The position numbers and the translations under genes are program-made. The notes beneath the pieces are model-generated. The model did not search any database. It was not told the origin of the DNA and saw only the letters and a list, made by a program, of their open reading frames with translations. Positions 31,270-41,329 of a stretch of 44,449 nt of DNA are shown piece by piece (positions within the stretch are counted from its first letter, which is position 1; every line of letters begins with the position of its first letter). This DNA is from Arthrobacter alkaliphilus (GTDB lineage: Bacteria; Actinomycetota; Actinomycetes; Actinomycetales; Micrococcaceae). The DNA is taken from the NCBI RefSeq assembly GCF_021483235.1, contig NZ_JAKEEC010000029.1, positions 1 to 44,449 on the forward strand. Reading direction: 5' to 3'.

Positions 31270-32517
31270 CTACTTGGTGCTGCCAGCTTCCGGCCCGGAT
31301 CCGGGGGCGCTGCTGGCGGTGGTTTCGGTGGACGCGGAGCCGGAATCCGACGTGACGCCGGCATGTGACTCCTCGGCCGTTTCCGTAGGCTCAGCAGTAT
31401 GGCCCAGATCGCTTTGGTTATTCGGGAGATTACCATGCGCACCGGTATCTGAGACAGATCCGTCCGTATCATGGGCCTTGGCATCGGTCACAATTGTGCT
31501 GTGCGCCTCATCGGCAGCGGCCGGCTCGTCGGCATCTGAGTGAGCGCCGGCCTCTGAGTGAGCGTCGGCACCTGTGTGAGCGGCGGCCTCGTCCTCCTCG
31601 GCGATCGCCGCGGCGGGCTCGTGGCCCGGAAGGTACGCCGTGTCCGGCTCCGGCCTGCCGCGCAGGCCCAGGACGATGAAGACGACGAGCGCTGCGACGA
31701 AGACGAAGATGCTCGTCCAGACGTTGAGCCGGGTGGTGATGCCGAAGAGGCTGATCTGTTCGGCGTCGTCGATGCGCAACGCTTCGATCCAGACGCGGCC
31801 AAGGGTGTAGTAGATGGCGTACAGCCAGAAGAGCCTGCCGCGGCGGAAGTGGAAACGGCGGTCCAGGACGAGGAGGATCGCGACGCCGATGATGTTCCAG
31901 ATGGATTCGTAGAGGAACGTCGGGTGGAACAAGGTGCCGCTGGGCATTCCCGCCGGGAAATTGGGGCTGCTGGGGTCAATCTGGAGGCCCCAAGGCAAGG
32001 TAGTGGGTCCGCCGAAGAGTTCCTGGTTGAACCAGTTTCCCCACCGGCCGATCGCTTGGGCCAGCAGGAGGCCGGGGGCTGCGGCATCCATGAAGGCCGT
32101 GAGCTTGACGCCGGAACGGCGGCAGCCGATCCAGGCACCGACAATCCCGAGAACCACGGCACCCCAGATGCCCAGGCCGCCCCGCCAGATCTGCGGGATC
32201 AGGGAAAGGTCACCCGTTCCGTTGAAGCCCGGGCCGAAGTAGGCGTCCGGTGAGGAGATGACGTGGTAGAGCCGGCCGCCCACGATGCCGAAGGGGATGG
32301 CCCAGATGGCGATGTCCCACAGGCTGCCTTCGGGCGTGCCGCGGCGCTTCCAGCGCACGGCCGTGAGCCAGAGGCCCAGGACGATGCCCAGGAGAATACA
32401 CAGGGCGTAGGCATGGATGCGGAGGCTCCCTCCGGGCAGCGGAATATCAAATCCGGACCATGAGGGGCTCGGAATGCTCATGGGAGCCATTGCCGCGACG
32501 TGGAGGAGACTCTGCAT
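31270..32517 (-). CDS. lgt: Prolipoprotein diacylglyceryl transferase with long acidic C-terminal tail
   Basis: This membrane enzyme adds diacylglycerol to the lipobox cysteine of lipoproteins. Residues about 20-285 carry the family core: several membrane helices, RIHAYALCILLG with the essential His, VGGRLYHVI, and the signature IGRWGNWFNQELFGGPT. After the last helix (about 275-290) comes a tail of about 120 residues rich in Ala, Glu, Asp, His and Ser (for example AHSEAGAHSDADE), disordered and cytoplasmic by prediction. Such tails occur in actinobacterial Lgt but vary in length. The ATG at 32517 follows AAGGAAAAG. It lies 19 bp after trpA. Confidence 0.93.
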   Translation of the reverse strand: MQSLLHVAAMAPMSIPSPSWSGFDIPLPGGSLRIHAYALCILLGIVLGLWLTAVRWKRRGTPEGSLWDIAIWAIPFGIVGGRLYHVISSPDAYFGPGFNGTGDLSLIPQIWRGGLGIWGAVVLGIVGAWIGCRRSGVKLTAFMDAAAPGLLLAQAIGRWGNWFNQELFGGPTTLPWGLQIDPSSPNFPAGMPSGTLFHPTFLYESIWNIIGVAILLVLDRRFHFRRGRLFWLYAIYYTLGRVWIEALRIDDAEQISLFGITTRLNVWTSIFVFVAALVVFIVLGLRGRPEPDTAYLPGHEPAAAIAEEDEAAAHTGADAHSEAGAHSDADEPAAADEAHSTIVTDAKAHDTDGSVSDTGAHGNLPNNQSDLGHTAEPTETAEESHAGVTSDSGSASTETTASSAPGSGPEAGSTK

Positions 32518-32536
32518 TGTCTACGCTTTTCCTTTT

Positions 32537-33349
32537 CTAGGCCTGCGCGGTGGCACGGCCGAGGCCGGCGCTGAGGTTCTTGGTGAGTTCGGCGACGGCG
32601 TCGACGCCGCCGTCGCGGAGTGCCGCTACCAGGGCGGTACCGACGATCACGCCGTCTGCATAGGCGGCAATCTCGCGGACGTGGTCTGCGGTGGAGACTC
32701 CGAGCCCGACGCAAACCCGTTCGGCGCCGGCTGCGTGGGTATCGGCCACAACCTTCTCCGCGGCGCTGCTGACTGACTGCCGGGCGCCGGTGACACCCAT
32801 GATGGAGACGGCGTAGACGAAGCCGCGGCTCGCCTCCACCGTCATGGCGAGGCGTTCCGGCGTGGAGGACGGGGCTACAAGGAAGACCCGGTCGAGGCCG
32901 TACTTGTCGGATGCGGCGAACCATTCGGAGGCTTCGTCCGGAATGAGGTCGGGGGTGATGAGCCCGGCTCCCCCGGCGTCGGCCAGCCTGCGCGAGAATT
33001 CGTCGACGCCCATGCGCATGACCGGGTTCCAGTAGGTCATGACCAACACCGCGACGTCGGTTGCCGCCGTAATGCCCGCGACGACGTCGAAGACGCTTCC
33101 GACCCGGAAACCGTTGGCGATCGCCTCCGTGGTCGCAGCCTGGATGACGGCGCCGTCCATGACGGGGTCCGAGTACGGGATGCCGATTTCAATCAGGTCG
33201 GCGCCGTTGCGGGCCATGGCGATGCCGGCGTCGATGCTCGACTGGACATCCGGGTAGCCTGCCGGCAGGTAGCCGATCAAGGCAGCCCGGCCCTGCGCCC
33301 GCGCGCGGTCGATCGCGGCCGCGGACTTGCTGCTCATCTGCTCGGTCAT
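32537..33349 (-). CDS. trpA: Tryptophan synthase alpha chain
   Basis: The 270-residue TIM barrel cleaves indole-3-glycerol phosphate to indole, which passes to the beta chain. The catalytic Glu lies in [16 protein letters not shown], and the phosphate-binding region in [15 protein letters not shown]. The start overlaps the trpB stop as ATGA (33346-33349), so the subunits are made in coupled fashion. Length and motifs are standard. It is the last gene of the trp cluster, with lgt following 19 bp on. Confidence 0.96.
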   Translation of the reverse strand: MTEQMSSKSAAAIDRARAQGRAALIGYLPAGYPDVQSSIDAGIAMARNGADLIEIGIPYSDPVMDGAVIQAATTEAIANGFRVGSVFDVVAGITAATDVAVLVMTYWNPVMRMGVDEFSRRLADAGGAGLITPDLIPDEASEWFAASDKYGLDRVFLVAPSSTPERLAMTVEASRGFVYAVSIMGVTGARQSVSSAAEKVVADTHAAGAERVCVGLGVSTADHVREIAAYADGVIVGTALVAALRDGGVDAVAELTKNLSAGLGRATAQA

Positions 33350-34755
33350 CGGTTCTGGCCCTCGTTTGCTTCTTCGGTGCTTGTTCCGTTTGGTTCTTCT
33401 GTTTCTATTTCGAGGTTGCTGCGTACGGACGGCCCCTTGGGCTTGCGCGTGGAGAGGGTGGTGCCCTTGACGTGGCCGTCCTCATCCAACATGTCGAACC
33501 ATTCGGCGGCTGTTTCCACGTCCTTGTCACCACGCCCGGACAGGTTCACGATGATGATCGTGTCGGCCGGGTTTTCCTTGCCTTCGTTGAGCCGCTGGCC
33601 CACCTTGATGGCACCGGCGAGGGCGTGGGAGGACTCGATGGCGGGGATGATGCCTTCGGTCCGGCAAAGCAGGCGGAACGCTTCCATGGCCTCGGTGTCC
33701 GTGATGGCCTCGTACGTCACGCGGCCTATGTCCGCCAGGTAGGAGTGTTCCGGACCGACGCTCGGGTAGTCCAGGCCTGCGGAAATCGAGTGGGACTCGA
33801 TGGTCTGGCCGTCTTCGTCCTGCATGAGGTAGGACCGGGCGCCGTGCAGCACACCGGGGCGTCCCAGGGAGATCGCGGCCGCGTGGCGGCCGGTTTCGAC
33901 ACCTTCGCCCCCGGCCTCAAAGCCGTAGATCTTCACCGAGGCGTCATCCAGGAAGCTGTGGAAGAGGCCGATCGCGTTGGAACCGCCCCCGATGCAGGCA
34001 CATATGGCATCGGGAAGCCTGCCGGTCTGTTCCAGGATCTGGGCGCGGGCTTCCTCCCCGATGACCTCATGGAAGAAACGCACCATCGCCGGGAACGGGT
34101 GCGCCCCGGCAGCGGTGCCCAGCAGGTAGTGGGTGGTCTCCACGTTGGAGACCCAGTCGCGGAGTGCGTCGTTGATGGCGTCCTTGAGCGTCTGTGATCC
34201 GTTGGTCACGGGAACCACCGTAGCGCCCAGGAGTTGCATGCGTGCCACGTTGAGCGCTTGGCGGCGGCAATCCTCCGCGCCCATGTAGACGACGCATTCC
34301 AGGCCAAGCAGGGCTGCTGCGGTGGCGCTGGCAACTCCGTGCTGGCCGGCACCGGTCTCGGCGATGACACGGGTCTTGCCCATGCGCTTCGCGAGCAAAG
34401 CCTGGCCGAGGACGTTGTTGATCTTGTGGGATCCGGTGTGGTTCAGGTCTTCGCGCTTGAGGAAGATGCGCGCCCCGCCGGCGTGCTGCGAGAAACGCTT
34501 GGCCTCCGTGAGCAGCGACGGACGGCCCGAGTAGTTCTTGTTGAGGTCCTTCAGCTGGGCAAGGAACTCAGGATCGGCTTTGGCCTTCTCGAACGTGTCC
34601 TCGACTTCGTCCAGGGCGGCGATGAGGGACTCGGGCATCCAGCGTCCACCGTAGGAGCCGAAGTACGGCCCGGTGGCGTTGCGGAGCGAGGCTCCACCTT
34701 GTAGGAATGCGTCGGCCACGTTCTCTTGCGAGTTGGCTGTTGATGCGTCCACCAT
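33346..34755 (-). CDS. trpB: Tryptophan synthase beta chain
   Basis: This PLP enzyme joins indole and serine to make tryptophan. The 469-residue product has the PLP lysine in [22 protein letters not shown], and the phosphate-binding glycine stretch [13 protein letters not shown] 34755 ([10 protein letters not shown]) is chosen for the AGGACGGTGAG upstream sequence; a frame back to 34938 gives proline/arginine-rich residues atypical of the family. It has a charged C-terminal extension of about 45 residues beyond the usual end. It lies 109 bp after trpC. Confidence 0.95.
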   Translation of the reverse strand: MVDASTANSQENVADAFLQGGASLRNATGPYFGSYGGRWMPESLIAALDEVEDTFEKAKADPEFLAQLKDLNKNYSGRPSLLTEAKRFSQHAGGARIFLKREDLNHTGSHKINNVLGQALLAKRMGKTRVIAETGAGQHGVASATAAALLGLECVVYMGAEDCRRQALNVARMQLLGATVVPVTNGSQTLKDAINDALRDWVSNVETTHYLLGTAAGAHPFPAMVRFFHEVIGEEARAQILEQTGRLPDAICACIGGGSNAIGLFHSFLDDASVKIYGFEAGGEGVETGRHAAAISLGRPGVLHGARSYLMQDEDGQTIESHSISAGLDYPSVGPEHSYLADIGRVTYEAITDTEAMEAFRLLCRTEGIIPAIESSHALAGAIKVGQRLNEGKENPADTIIIVNLSGRGDKDVETAAEWFDMLDEDGHVKGTTLSTRKPKGPSVRSNLEIETEEPNGTSTEEANEGQNR

Positions 34756-34864
34756 CAGTCTCACCGTCCTGTTCAGTTGGTAGTTTGGTTTTTCCGAGGG
34801 CCGCAGGACAGCTGCCAGCCGCGCCTGCTGCTGTCCGGGTCCACGCCGCGATTCAGGTCTTGTC

Positions 34865-35683
34865 TCAGGTCCTGACGGCGATGGCGGCGGCTCCGGCCGC
34901 CTTGAATTCGCTGATCCGCTCGCGCGGGGTGGAGACACTCACAAGCGCCTCCCCCACAAGGATCGCGTCGGCACCGTTTGCCGCGTAATGCGCGACGTCG
35001 TCGGCGTTCCGCACACCGGACTCGGCCACCACCACTGCCCCCGCCGGTATGCTTCCGGCGAGCGAGGCAAAGAGGGAGCGGTCGACGTCGAGCGTCTTGA
35101 GGTTACGCACGTTCACCCCGATGATCCGCGCGTCGGCTGCCGCGGCACGCTCGATTTCCTCGGGCGTGTGGGTTTCCACCAGGACGTTCATGCCGAGTTC
35201 GCGGCTCAACGCGCTGAAGTCCCGCAGCTGTGCGTCGGAAAGCGCCGCGACGATCAGCAGGATGAGGTCGGCGCCATGGGCGCGGGCTTCCCAGATCTGG
35301 TACTCGTCAACGGTGAAGTCCTTGCGCAGCAGCGGGATGTCGACGGCGGCACGGACCGCGTCGAGGTCCGCGAGGGACCCGTTGAACCGCCTCTGCTCGG
35401 TGAGGACGCTGATCACGGAGGCACCGCCGTCAGCGTACTCCACAGCAAGCGCCGCGGGGTCGAGGATGCTCGCGAGATCGCCCTTGGAGGGGCTGCGGCG
35501 CTTGATTTCCGCGATGACTTTCAGTTCGTCGCGGCTGGCAGATGGACCACCCAGGGCAGCCCATGCGTCCAGAGCAGGCGCGGTGGCCGCGGCGTGCTCT
35601 TTCAGCTCGTCAAGGGCAACCAGGCGGCGGCGTGCCTCCATGTCCTCCCTGACACCGACGATGATGTCATCAAGAACGGTCAC
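34865..35683 (-). CDS. trpC: Indole-3-glycerol phosphate synthase
   Basis: The 272-residue TIM barrel closes the indole ring from CdRP. Motifs are KRRSPSKGD with the catalytic Lys, [28 protein letters not shown] (second catalytic Lys), [11 protein letters not shown] and AESGV. The start is GTG 35683, 2 bases after the stop of the small membrane gene, with no clear ribosome site, so translation probably depends on the upstream gene. The 61-codon extension upstream of GTG (to 35869) is arginine/histidine-rich shadow sequence of that neighbour. Confidence 0.93.
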   Translation of the reverse strand: MTVLDDIIVGVREDMEARRRLVALDELKEHAAATAPALDAWAALGGPSASRDELKVIAEIKRRSPSKGDLASILDPAALAVEYADGGASVISVLTEQRRFNGSLADLDAVRAAVDIPLLRKDFTVDEYQIWEARAHGADLILLIVAALSDAQLRDFSALSRELGMNVLVETHTPEEIERAAAADARIIGVNVRNLKTLDVDRSLFASLAGSIPAGAVVVAESGVRNADDVAHYAANGADAILVGEALVSVSTPRERISEFKAAGAAAIAVRT

Positions 35684-35685
35684 AG

Positions 35686-35958
35686 TCAGTGGCCGGCGTT
35701 CTTCAGCTTGCTGCCGCCGACGCCGTAGCCGGCCCGGCGCATGGCCCAGCCTGCAATCAGGCCGGCAACCATCACGACGATGCCGCCGATGAAGATGGCG
35801 GTGCTGGCGATGACAAAGGCGATGGAGGCCACTAAGGCCCCAACCAGCATGACAATCACGCAGGTCCACGCGGCCGGGCTGTTGCCGTGGCCGATGGCGT
35901 CACTGTGGCTCGCAGCGGAGACAGGGGCCTTGTTCGCGGACACTGTGGTTTTGCTCAT
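35686..35958 (-). CDS. Small trp-linked membrane protein with HGxxPAAW motif (DUF6704-like)
   Basis: The 90-residue product has GHGNSPAAWTCV followed by two membrane helices (about 33-54 and 57-74) and a glycine-rich, basic tail. The HGxxPAAW family sits between the trp membrane protein and trpC in many actinobacteria. Its function is unknown. GAGGAG lies 9 bases before ATG 35958. It follows an 84-bp gap with a 6-bp hairpin (36023-36039), so it might also have its own promoter. Translation of trpC is probably coupled to it. Confidence 0.8.
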   Translation of the reverse strand: MSKTTVSANKAPVSAASHSDAIGHGNSPAAWTCVIVMLVGALVASIAFVIASTAIFIGGIVVMVAGLIAGWAMRRAGYGVGGSKLKNAGH

Positions 35959-36042
35959 GTGAAAATCTCCTCAGGGTGAATACTGCTTACATTCTGCCAT
36001 TTATTGACCGCTCCCGGGACATCGTCCGACGTCCGGACGGTC

Positions 36043-36648
36043 TTATGTAGGGTCTTCTCCGCGCGACAACCTGTCCCAGCTGTCGATCTCGTCGACGGGT
36101 CCGGAACCGGCGAGGGCAGCGCGGCCGGCGACGTCGTACTTGGTGCGTGCTTTCCAATACCGGCCCGCGAGGGGCAGCAGGCCGCCGCACAACGCAAGCA
36201 AGCCGGCGGCGACGACGGCAAGTACAGGGAACACGGTGGATGACGCAGCCGCTTGGCCACCCGAAATGCCGGTGGTCGCCGCGATGGTTCCCTGCGCCGC
36301 GCCGAGGGGATCGGCCAGGACGGTCACCGCGGCGATGAGGATGCCGGCCGAGGCAAGCACAATGATCGCTGCAATGATCCAGCGTGAAACCTTGCCCGCG
36401 ATGGACGCCGCCAGTCCCCCGGCAAGGGAGACGAGCGCGAGTGCGGTCACCGCTGTTGCCGCCTTGCTCCCCTGGACGTGGAGGTCCGCGTTCGCGGTGG
36501 CGGCGGGATCGAGCCGCACGTTGATCCAGGTTTGCGTGGTGGTCCCGAAAACGGCTAGGGCGAAAATTGCCGTGGCAAGCACGAAGTTGCCCTTCCGTGC
36601 CCACACGGGAGGCTTTGTGGTGGCCGTCTTGGGTCGGGGAGCACTCAC
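36043..36648 (-). CDS. Trp biosynthesis-associated membrane protein
   Basis: This is a 201-residue protein of the actinobacterial family found only beside trpE/trpC (TIGR02234 type). Helices lie near 24-42, 66-85, 92-112 and 140-162, with a periplasmic stretch between the first two. The function is unproven; a role in tryptophan or precursor transport is a guess. It starts with GTG 36648, overlapping the trpE stop by four bases (GTGA). Confidence 0.85.
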   Translation of the reverse strand: MSAPRPKTATTKPPVWARKGNFVLATAIFALAVFGTTTQTWINVRLDPAATANADLHVQGSKAATAVTALALVSLAGGLAASIAGKVSRWIIAAIIVLASAGILIAAVTVLADPLGAAQGTIAATTGISGGQAAASSTVFPVLAVVAAGLLALCGGLLPLAGRYWKARTKYDVAGRAALAGSGPVDEIDSWDRLSRGEDPT

Positions 36649-38225
36649 AGGCCGGAGTTCCCGTCGACCACAGGCTCCGCGGAAACGGCGTCCGGGGAAA
36701 TGTTGTGGAGCGCTCCCGCGGTGTGCACGGCACGCAAAGGTGCCGCGGCCTTGTTCACGGTCTCCAGTGCCTCAGACGGCTTGTGGGAATCGGCCACGAT
36801 GCCGCCGCCGGCCTGGACGTACGCCCGGCCTTCACGCAACAGTGCCGAGCGGATGGCGATCGCCATGTCCATATCGCCGGCGAAGTCCAGGTAACCGACG
36901 ACGCCGCCATAGATGCCGCGCCGGTGCGGTTCGAGTTCGTCCAGGAGGCGCAATGCGCGGGGCTTGGGCGCGCCGGAGAGCGTACCGGCGGGGAAGGTCG
37001 CCTTCAGCACGTCGTATGCTTTCGCCCCGGGCGCCAACTCTCCGACCACCGTGGACACGAGGTGCATGATGTGGCTGAAGCGTTCCACCTCCATGAACTG
37101 CGTGACGTCCACGGTTCCCGCAACGCAGACCTTGGACAGGTCGTTCCGGGACAAGTCCACGAGCATGAGGTGTTCGGCGCGCTCCTTCTGGTCCGCGAGC
37201 AACTCCGTAGCCAGCGCTTTGTCCGCCTCAACGGTCTTGCCCCGCGGCCGTGATCCGGCGATCGGGTGGGTGATGACCTCATTGCCCGTTACAGTCACGA
37301 GGGCCTCGGGAGAGGAACCGACAATCGTGTATTCGCGGCCGTCGGCATCTTCGAGGCTGAAGAGGTACATGTACGGACTCGGGTTGGTGTTGCGCAGCAC
37401 GCGGTAGACGTCCAGCGGATCCGCGGCACACTCCATTTCGAAGCGGCGCGAAATGACCACCTGGAAAACTTCTCCATCCACGATCGCTTCCTTGCCGCGA
37501 TCGATCGCGTTGAGGTATTCCGTCTCGTTCCAGCGTTCCTGGACGCTGGACGCGAAGTCGAGGGCCTCGGACTGCAGCACCGATACGGGCTGCTGCACCG
37601 GTGTGCTGATCTGGTCCAGCAGTCGCTTCACCCTGGCGACGGCGTCGTGCCAGGCCTCGTCGACACGTTCGGAACTGTTGTCGAAATTGATCGCGTTGGC
37701 GATCAACAAGACGGTGCCGTCCACGTTGTCGTGGACCGCCATGTCGGTGACGAGGTTCAGGGCCAGCTCCGGCAGGTTGAGGTCGTCTTCCGGGGGGCTC
37801 GTCAGCTTCTCCCAGTGCCGGACGGCTTCCCATCCGAGGAAGCCGACAAGGCCGGAGGTGAAGGGTGGAAGGTCAGGGAAGCGGTCCGTTTGCAGGGCGG
37901 CAATGGTGTCACGGACGGCGTCGACGGGGCTGCCGTCCACCGGCACGCCGACGGGAGGTTCACCGATCCAGTGTGCCTGGCCATCCTTGCTGGTCAGGGT
38001 GGCGCGGGAACGGGAACCAATGAAGGAATAGCGTGACCATGCTCCGCCGACGGCTGCAGACTCCAGGAGGAAGGTGCCGGGCTGGCCCTGGGCCAGCTTG
38101 CGGTAGAGCCCGATGGGAGTCTCGGCGTCGGCCAGTACCCTGAGCCGGACCGGGATGACGCGGCTGTGTGCGGCGAGTTCGCGGAACTCCTCCAGGCCCG
38201 GGCTGATGATTCCAAGGTCCTGCAT
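36645..38225 (-). CDS. trpE: Anthranilate synthase component I
   Basis: This 526-residue enzyme makes anthranilate from chorismate with ammonia supplied by TrpG. The chorismate-binding half carries ITHPIAGSRPRGKT, DLSRNDLSKVCVAGTV and the final GGGIVADS. The N-terminal part keeps the LLESA-type tryptophan feedback region. trpG is not in the window, so the glutaminase subunit must be encoded elsewhere. It starts at ATG 38225, 55 bp after hisI; there is no room for a leader-peptide attenuator unless it lies inside hisI. Confidence 0.95.
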   Translation of the reverse strand: MQDLGIISPGLEEFRELAAHSRVIPVRLRVLADAETPIGLYRKLAQGQPGTFLLESAAVGGAWSRYSFIGSRSRATLTSKDGQAHWIGEPPVGVPVDGSPVDAVRDTIAALQTDRFPDLPPFTSGLVGFLGWEAVRHWEKLTSPPEDDLNLPELALNLVTDMAVHDNVDGTVLLIANAINFDNSSERVDEAWHDAVARVKRLLDQISTPVQQPVSVLQSEALDFASSVQERWNETEYLNAIDRGKEAIVDGEVFQVVISRRFEMECAADPLDVYRVLRNTNPSPYMYLFSLEDADGREYTIVGSSPEALVTVTGNEVITHPIAGSRPRGKTVEADKALATELLADQKERAEHLMLVDLSRNDLSKVCVAGTVDVTQFMEVERFSHIMHLVSTVVGELAPGAKAYDVLKATFPAGTLSGAPKPRALRLLDELEPHRRGIYGGVVGYLDFAGDMDMAIAIRSALLREGRAYVQAGGGIVADSHKPSEALETVNKAAAPLRAVHTAGALHNISPDAVSAEPVVDGNSGL

Positions 38226-38280
38226 GGTTAGTGTTCTCCGCTTTCTTGTGTTCTTGCCTCAGTGGATGGTGTGTAGTGGG

Positions 38281-38709
38281 CTAGTCCCGCTCGCCTGTCA
38301 CGGCGGCGAGGCTCCGGCCGTCGAAGCAGGTGCGTGTACCGGTGTGGCAAGCCGCGCCCACTTGGTCAACGCGAACCAGAAGCGCGTCGCCGTCGCAATC
38401 CAAGGCCACCGACTTCACGAACTGGACGTGCCCGGAGGTGTCTCCCTTGCGCCAGTATTCCTGGCGGGAGCGGGAGAAGAACGTCACCCGTCCCGTGGTC
38501 AGCGTCCGGTGCAAAGCTTCGTCGTCCATCCAGCCGAGCATCAGGACCTCGTCGGTGTCGAATTGCTGGATGATCGCTGCCACGAGACCGGCGGAATCGC
38601 GTTTCAGCGCGGCGGCCAGCTCTTGCGTGAGCGGACTTACGGGCGCGACGTCGGGCTCCGCGGCGGGAGAGGCAGCGGGCGTGGCTGGGGGTGTTGACTG
38701 CTCAGACAT
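38281..38709 (-). CDS. hisI: Phosphoribosyl-AMP cyclohydrolase
   Basis: The 142-residue zinc enzyme performs the third step of histidine synthesis. Motifs are [37 protein letters not shown] and the metal ligands of [13 protein letters not shown] with HTGTRTCF. The N-terminal 30 residues are a proline/alanine-rich extension. ATG 38709 is preferred over the longer frame to 38907, because a -10 (TAGACT, 38717-38722) ends 7 bases upstream of the ATG, which indicates a leaderless transcript. It is separated from the other his genes by an opposite-strand gene. Confidence 0.93.
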   Translation of the reverse strand: MSEQSTPPATPAASPAAEPDVAPVSPLTQELAAALKRDSAGLVAAIIQQFDTDEVLMLGWMDDEALHRTLTTGRVTFFSRSRQEYWRKGDTSGHVQFVKSVALDCDGDALLVRVDQVGAACHTGTRTCFDGRSLAAVTGERD

Positions 38710-38716
38710 CAGATCA

Positions 38717-38722
38717 AGTCTA
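38717..38722 (-). promoter_or_regulatory. Probable -10 element for leaderless hisI
   Basis: TAGACT on the minus strand leaves exactly 7 bases before the hisI ATG, the usual distance from -10 to transcript start, and no ribosome-binding site is present. No good -35 is seen. Confidence 0.55.
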
Positions 38723-38784
38723 GTGCCTCTTCCGGGGCCGAAAATCTGTGGCGGTTCCAGTGCGCAACAGAGGGCGTCTCGTGC

Positions 38785-38790
38785 TAGTTT
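38785..38790 (+). promoter_or_regulatory. Probable -10 element for the leaderless gene at 38799
   Basis: TAGTTT lies 8 bases before the ATG at 38799, and the intervening cacaagtg has no ribosome site. Together with the hisI -10 this makes a compact divergent promoter region in 38710-38798. Confidence 0.45.
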
Positions 38791-38798
38791 CACAAGTG

Positions 38799-39443
38799 AT
38801 GCATTTCGTCGATCCCTCCCGCGAAGTACTGGCCGAAACACTCCTGGCGGCCGGACCTGACTCCCCCACGCTCTGCGAAGGGTGGCTGACCAGGGACCTA
38901 GCGGCACACCTGTACTTGCGGGAGCGCAAAGCGGCCGTCGGCATCGGCTTGCTCGTCAAGAGCCTCGCCCGCGCCTCGGATAAAGCGACGGCCAAGCTGG
39001 CGTCCAAACTCGAGACTCCGGAAGATTACGCCGAGCTGGTGAATACCTTCCGCTCAGGGCCGCCCGCCTTGTCCCCCCTGAAAATCAAGGCACTCGACGA
39101 GTCGTCGAACCTCATCGAATACTTCGTGCACACGGAAGACATCCGCCGCGCCGGAGACCGTTGGGCTCCGCGGGCCCTGGACGAGGAATACTCGGACGCC
39201 CTGTGGGATGAACTGATCAAGCGGGCAGCCATTCTCTACCGCGGCGTGGACCTTGGGATCGTCTTGGTCCGCCCCACGGGCCCCCGGCATGTTGCCAAGC
39301 GGGCTCCCGTATCCGTTGCCATCGTGGGCGAGCCGGGTGAACTCCTGATGCACGCGCACGGCCGCACCCAACACGCGCTGGTCACGTTCGAAGGCCAGCC
39401 GGACGCCGTCGCGCTCCTGCAATCGGCCGAAGTCGGCCTCTGA
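38799..39443 (+). CDS. TIGR03085-type putative metal-binding protein
   Basis: The 214-residue product belongs to the DinB/maleylpyruvate isomerase-like four-helix group: [19 protein letters not shown] in the first half, with a likely metal-binding His, and [20 protein letters not shown] with a second His. The function is unknown; relatives are thiol-dependent enzymes, but no substrate can be named. ATG 38799 (MHFVDPSRE) is taken because the family starts there; an upstream in-frame start at 38748 lies inside the promoter region. It is the only plus-strand gene between pdtaR and the window end, and its stop lies in a 14-bp tandem repeat. Confidence 0.8.
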   Translation: MHFVDPSREVLAETLLAAGPDSPTLCEGWLTRDLAAHLYLRERKAAVGIGLLVKSLARASDKATAKLASKLETPEDYAELVNTFRSGPPALSPLKIKALDESSNLIEYFVHTEDIRRAGDRWAPRALDEEYSDALWDELIKRAAILYRGVDLGIVLVRPTGPRHVAKRAPVSVAIVGEPGELLMHAHGRTQHALVTFEGQPDAVALLQSAEVGL

Positions 39444-39482
39444 CAGTCGGCCCCTGACAGTCGGCCCCTGACCCTCGGCCTC
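39427..39482 (+). repeat. 14-bp tandem repeat over a stop codon
   Basis: tgacagtcggcccc is present twice exactly (39441-39454, 39455-39468), followed by a third, diverged copy (39469-39482) and preceded by a partial one (39427-39440). The stop TGA of the upstream gene is the first three bases of the first exact copy, and each copy repeats it. This looks like replication slippage. Confidence 0.85.
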
Positions 39483-39516
39483 TGAGCCGCACCCAACCCG
39501 CGTGTGGATGGACCCG

Positions 39517-40293
39517 CTAGCGGACTTCGAAACCCGCTTCGCGGATCGCTGTCTTGACCTGCGCCATCATGTCATCCGGACCGAAGTGGAACACTGAGGC
39601 AGCCAACACGGCATCGGCCCCTGCTTCCACCGCGGGCGGGAAATGCGCCGGCTCCCCCGCGCCGCCGGAGGCGATGATCGGAATGCGGACGGCGGCGCGG
39701 ACCAGGCGGATGAGCTCGAGGTCGAAACCGTCCTTGGTGCCGTCGGCGTCGATGGAATTCAGGAGGATCTCCCCCACTCCTCGGTCCGCGGCTTCCTTGG
39801 CCCACGCCACGGCGTCGATTCCGGTCCCTTGGCGTCCACCGTGGGTGGTCACCTCGAAGCCCGATGCCGTGGGTTCGGAACCGGGCCTCGTCCGCCGCGC
39901 GTCCACCGACAGGACCAGCACCTGGGAGCCGAAGTGCCGGGTGATCTCATCGATGACGTCCGGGCGTGCCACGGCGGCCGTGTTGATGGAGGCCTTGTCC
40001 GCGCCGAAACGCAAGAGCTTGTCCACTTCGGCAACGCCCCGGACGCCGCCGCCAACGGTCAGCGGGATGAAGACTTCCTCGGCGGTGCGCCGAACGACGT
40101 CGAATGTAGTTTCGCGGTTGCCGGACGACGCCGTGACATCAAGGAACGTCAGTTCGTCCGCTCCGGCGTTGTCATAGCGGTGCGCGAGCTCCACCGGGTC
40201 TCCGGCGTCGCGAAGGCCCTCGAAATTGATGCCCTTCACCACACGGCCGGCGTCGACATCCAGGCACGGGATGACCCGTACTGCTACAGCCAT
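39517..40293 (-). CDS. hisF: Imidazole glycerol phosphate synthase cyclase subunit
   Basis: The 258-residue TIM barrel takes ammonia from HisH and PRFAR to give IGP and AICAR. It has [18 protein letters not shown] with the first catalytic Asp, [18 protein letters not shown] with the second Asp, and [19 protein letters not shown] lies 6-8 bases before ATG 40293. The partner hisH is not in the window. It follows hisG by 35 bp on the same strand. Confidence 0.96.
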   Translation of the reverse strand: MAVAVRVIPCLDVDAGRVVKGINFEGLRDAGDPVELAHRYDNAGADELTFLDVTASSGNRETTFDVVRRTAEEVFIPLTVGGGVRGVAEVDKLLRFGADKASINTAAVARPDVIDEITRHFGSQVLVLSVDARRTRPGSEPTASGFEVTTHGGRQGTGIDAVAWAKEAADRGVGEILLNSIDADGTKDGFDLELIRLVRAAVRIPIIASGGAGEPAHFPPAVEAGADAVLAASVFHFGPDDMMAQVKTAIREAGFEVR

Positions 40294-40328
40294 TGCTACT
40301 CCTTGGGTGTGCTGTTCGTCGGGCCGGA

Positions 40329-41189
40329 TCAGATGCGGCAGGCGTGGATGCTGCTGACCAGGATGGCGCGGGCGCCGAGGTCGTACAGCTCGTCCATGAT
40401 CCGGTTGGTTTCCTTTTTCGGAACCATGGAGCGGACGGCAACCCAGTCCGAGTCGCGCAGCGGCGATACGGTGGGCGATTCGAGGCCCGGGGTGAGGGTG
40501 GCGGCCGATTCCACCAGGTCCTTGCGGATGTCGTAGTCCATGAGGACGTACTGGCGGGCCACGAGCACGCCCTGCAAGCGCCGGATCAGGACCTCGATCT
40601 CCTTCGCGGTGCCGTTCGCGGCACCACCCTCGCCTGTGCGGCGAATCAGGACGGCCTCGGACTTAAGGATGGGCTCACCGAAAATTTCCATTCCGGCGGC
40701 TTTGAGCGTGTTGCCGGTTTCGACGACGTCGGCGATCGCGTCAGCGACGCCGAGGCGCACGGAAGACTCCACGGCGCCGTCGAGACGGACTACCTTGGCA
40801 TTGACGCCCCGCTCGGCGAGGTAATGGCGCAGGAGCCCGTCGTAGCTCGTGGCGAGGCGCTTGCCTTCAAGCTGCTCGACGGCGGAGAAGTCGCCGACGG
40901 GGCCGGCGAAGCGGAAGGTGGACGCGGCAAAGCCCAGGGGAAGCAGCTCTTCAGCCTCGACCTGGGCGTCCAGCAGGAGGTCCCGGCCGGTGATGCCGAC
41001 GTCGAGTGTCCCCTGCCCGACATACACGGCGATGTCGCGGGGGCGGAGGAAGAAGAACTCGATGTCGTTGTCGGGATCGACCATGACCAGTTCGCGGCTA
41101 TCGCGCCTCTGGCGGTACCCCGCCTCGGACAACATAGCGGAGGCGGCTTCGGACAAGGATCCCTTGTTGGGGACGGCTACTCGCAGCAT
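40329..41189 (-). CDS. hisG: ATP phosphoribosyltransferase (long form)
   Basis: This enzyme commits PRPP and ATP to histidine synthesis. From ATG 41189 the product has 286 residues: [14 protein letters not shown], then [40 protein letters not shown] with the PRPP loop, and a C-terminal histidine-sensing ACT-like domain (about 210-286). This is the long, self-contained form that needs no HisZ. The in-frame ATG at 41240 would add 17 residues not typical of the family; its GGA upstream is weak, as is GAAAG before 41189. Confidence 0.95.
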   Translation of the reverse strand: MLRVAVPNKGSLSEAASAMLSEAGYRQRRDSRELVMVDPDNDIEFFFLRPRDIAVYVGQGTLDVGITGRDLLLDAQVEAEELLPLGFAASTFRFAGPVGDFSAVEQLEGKRLATSYDGLLRHYLAERGVNAKVVRLDGAVESSVRLGVADAIADVVETGNTLKAAGMEIFGEPILKSEAVLIRRTGEGGAANGTAKEIEVLIRRLQGVLVARQYVLMDYDIRKDLVESAATLTPGLESPTVSPLRDSDWVAVRSMVPKKETNRIMDELYDLGARAILVSSIHACRI

Positions 41190-41329
41190 TTTGGGACTTT
41201 CGTGGGGGTGGAAGGGGATGGTTTCAGGCATTGTGCTCATGTTTTCCGTGGGAACCTACAGTGAGCGCGGGGGCCACGCTGGGCTCCGGCACGAACCTCT
41301 TTCGGGAGGTCCTGACCGGGCGGACGTGG

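Noticed and set aside
34865..35869. A longer trpC with 62 extra N-terminal residues
   Set aside because: The extra part is Arg/His-rich shadow of the HGxxPAAW gene. The enzyme starts at GTG 35683.
36023..36039. A 6-bp hairpin between the two trp membrane genes as a terminator
   Set aside because: The stem is short, no U-run follows, and the flanking genes are parts of one cluster.
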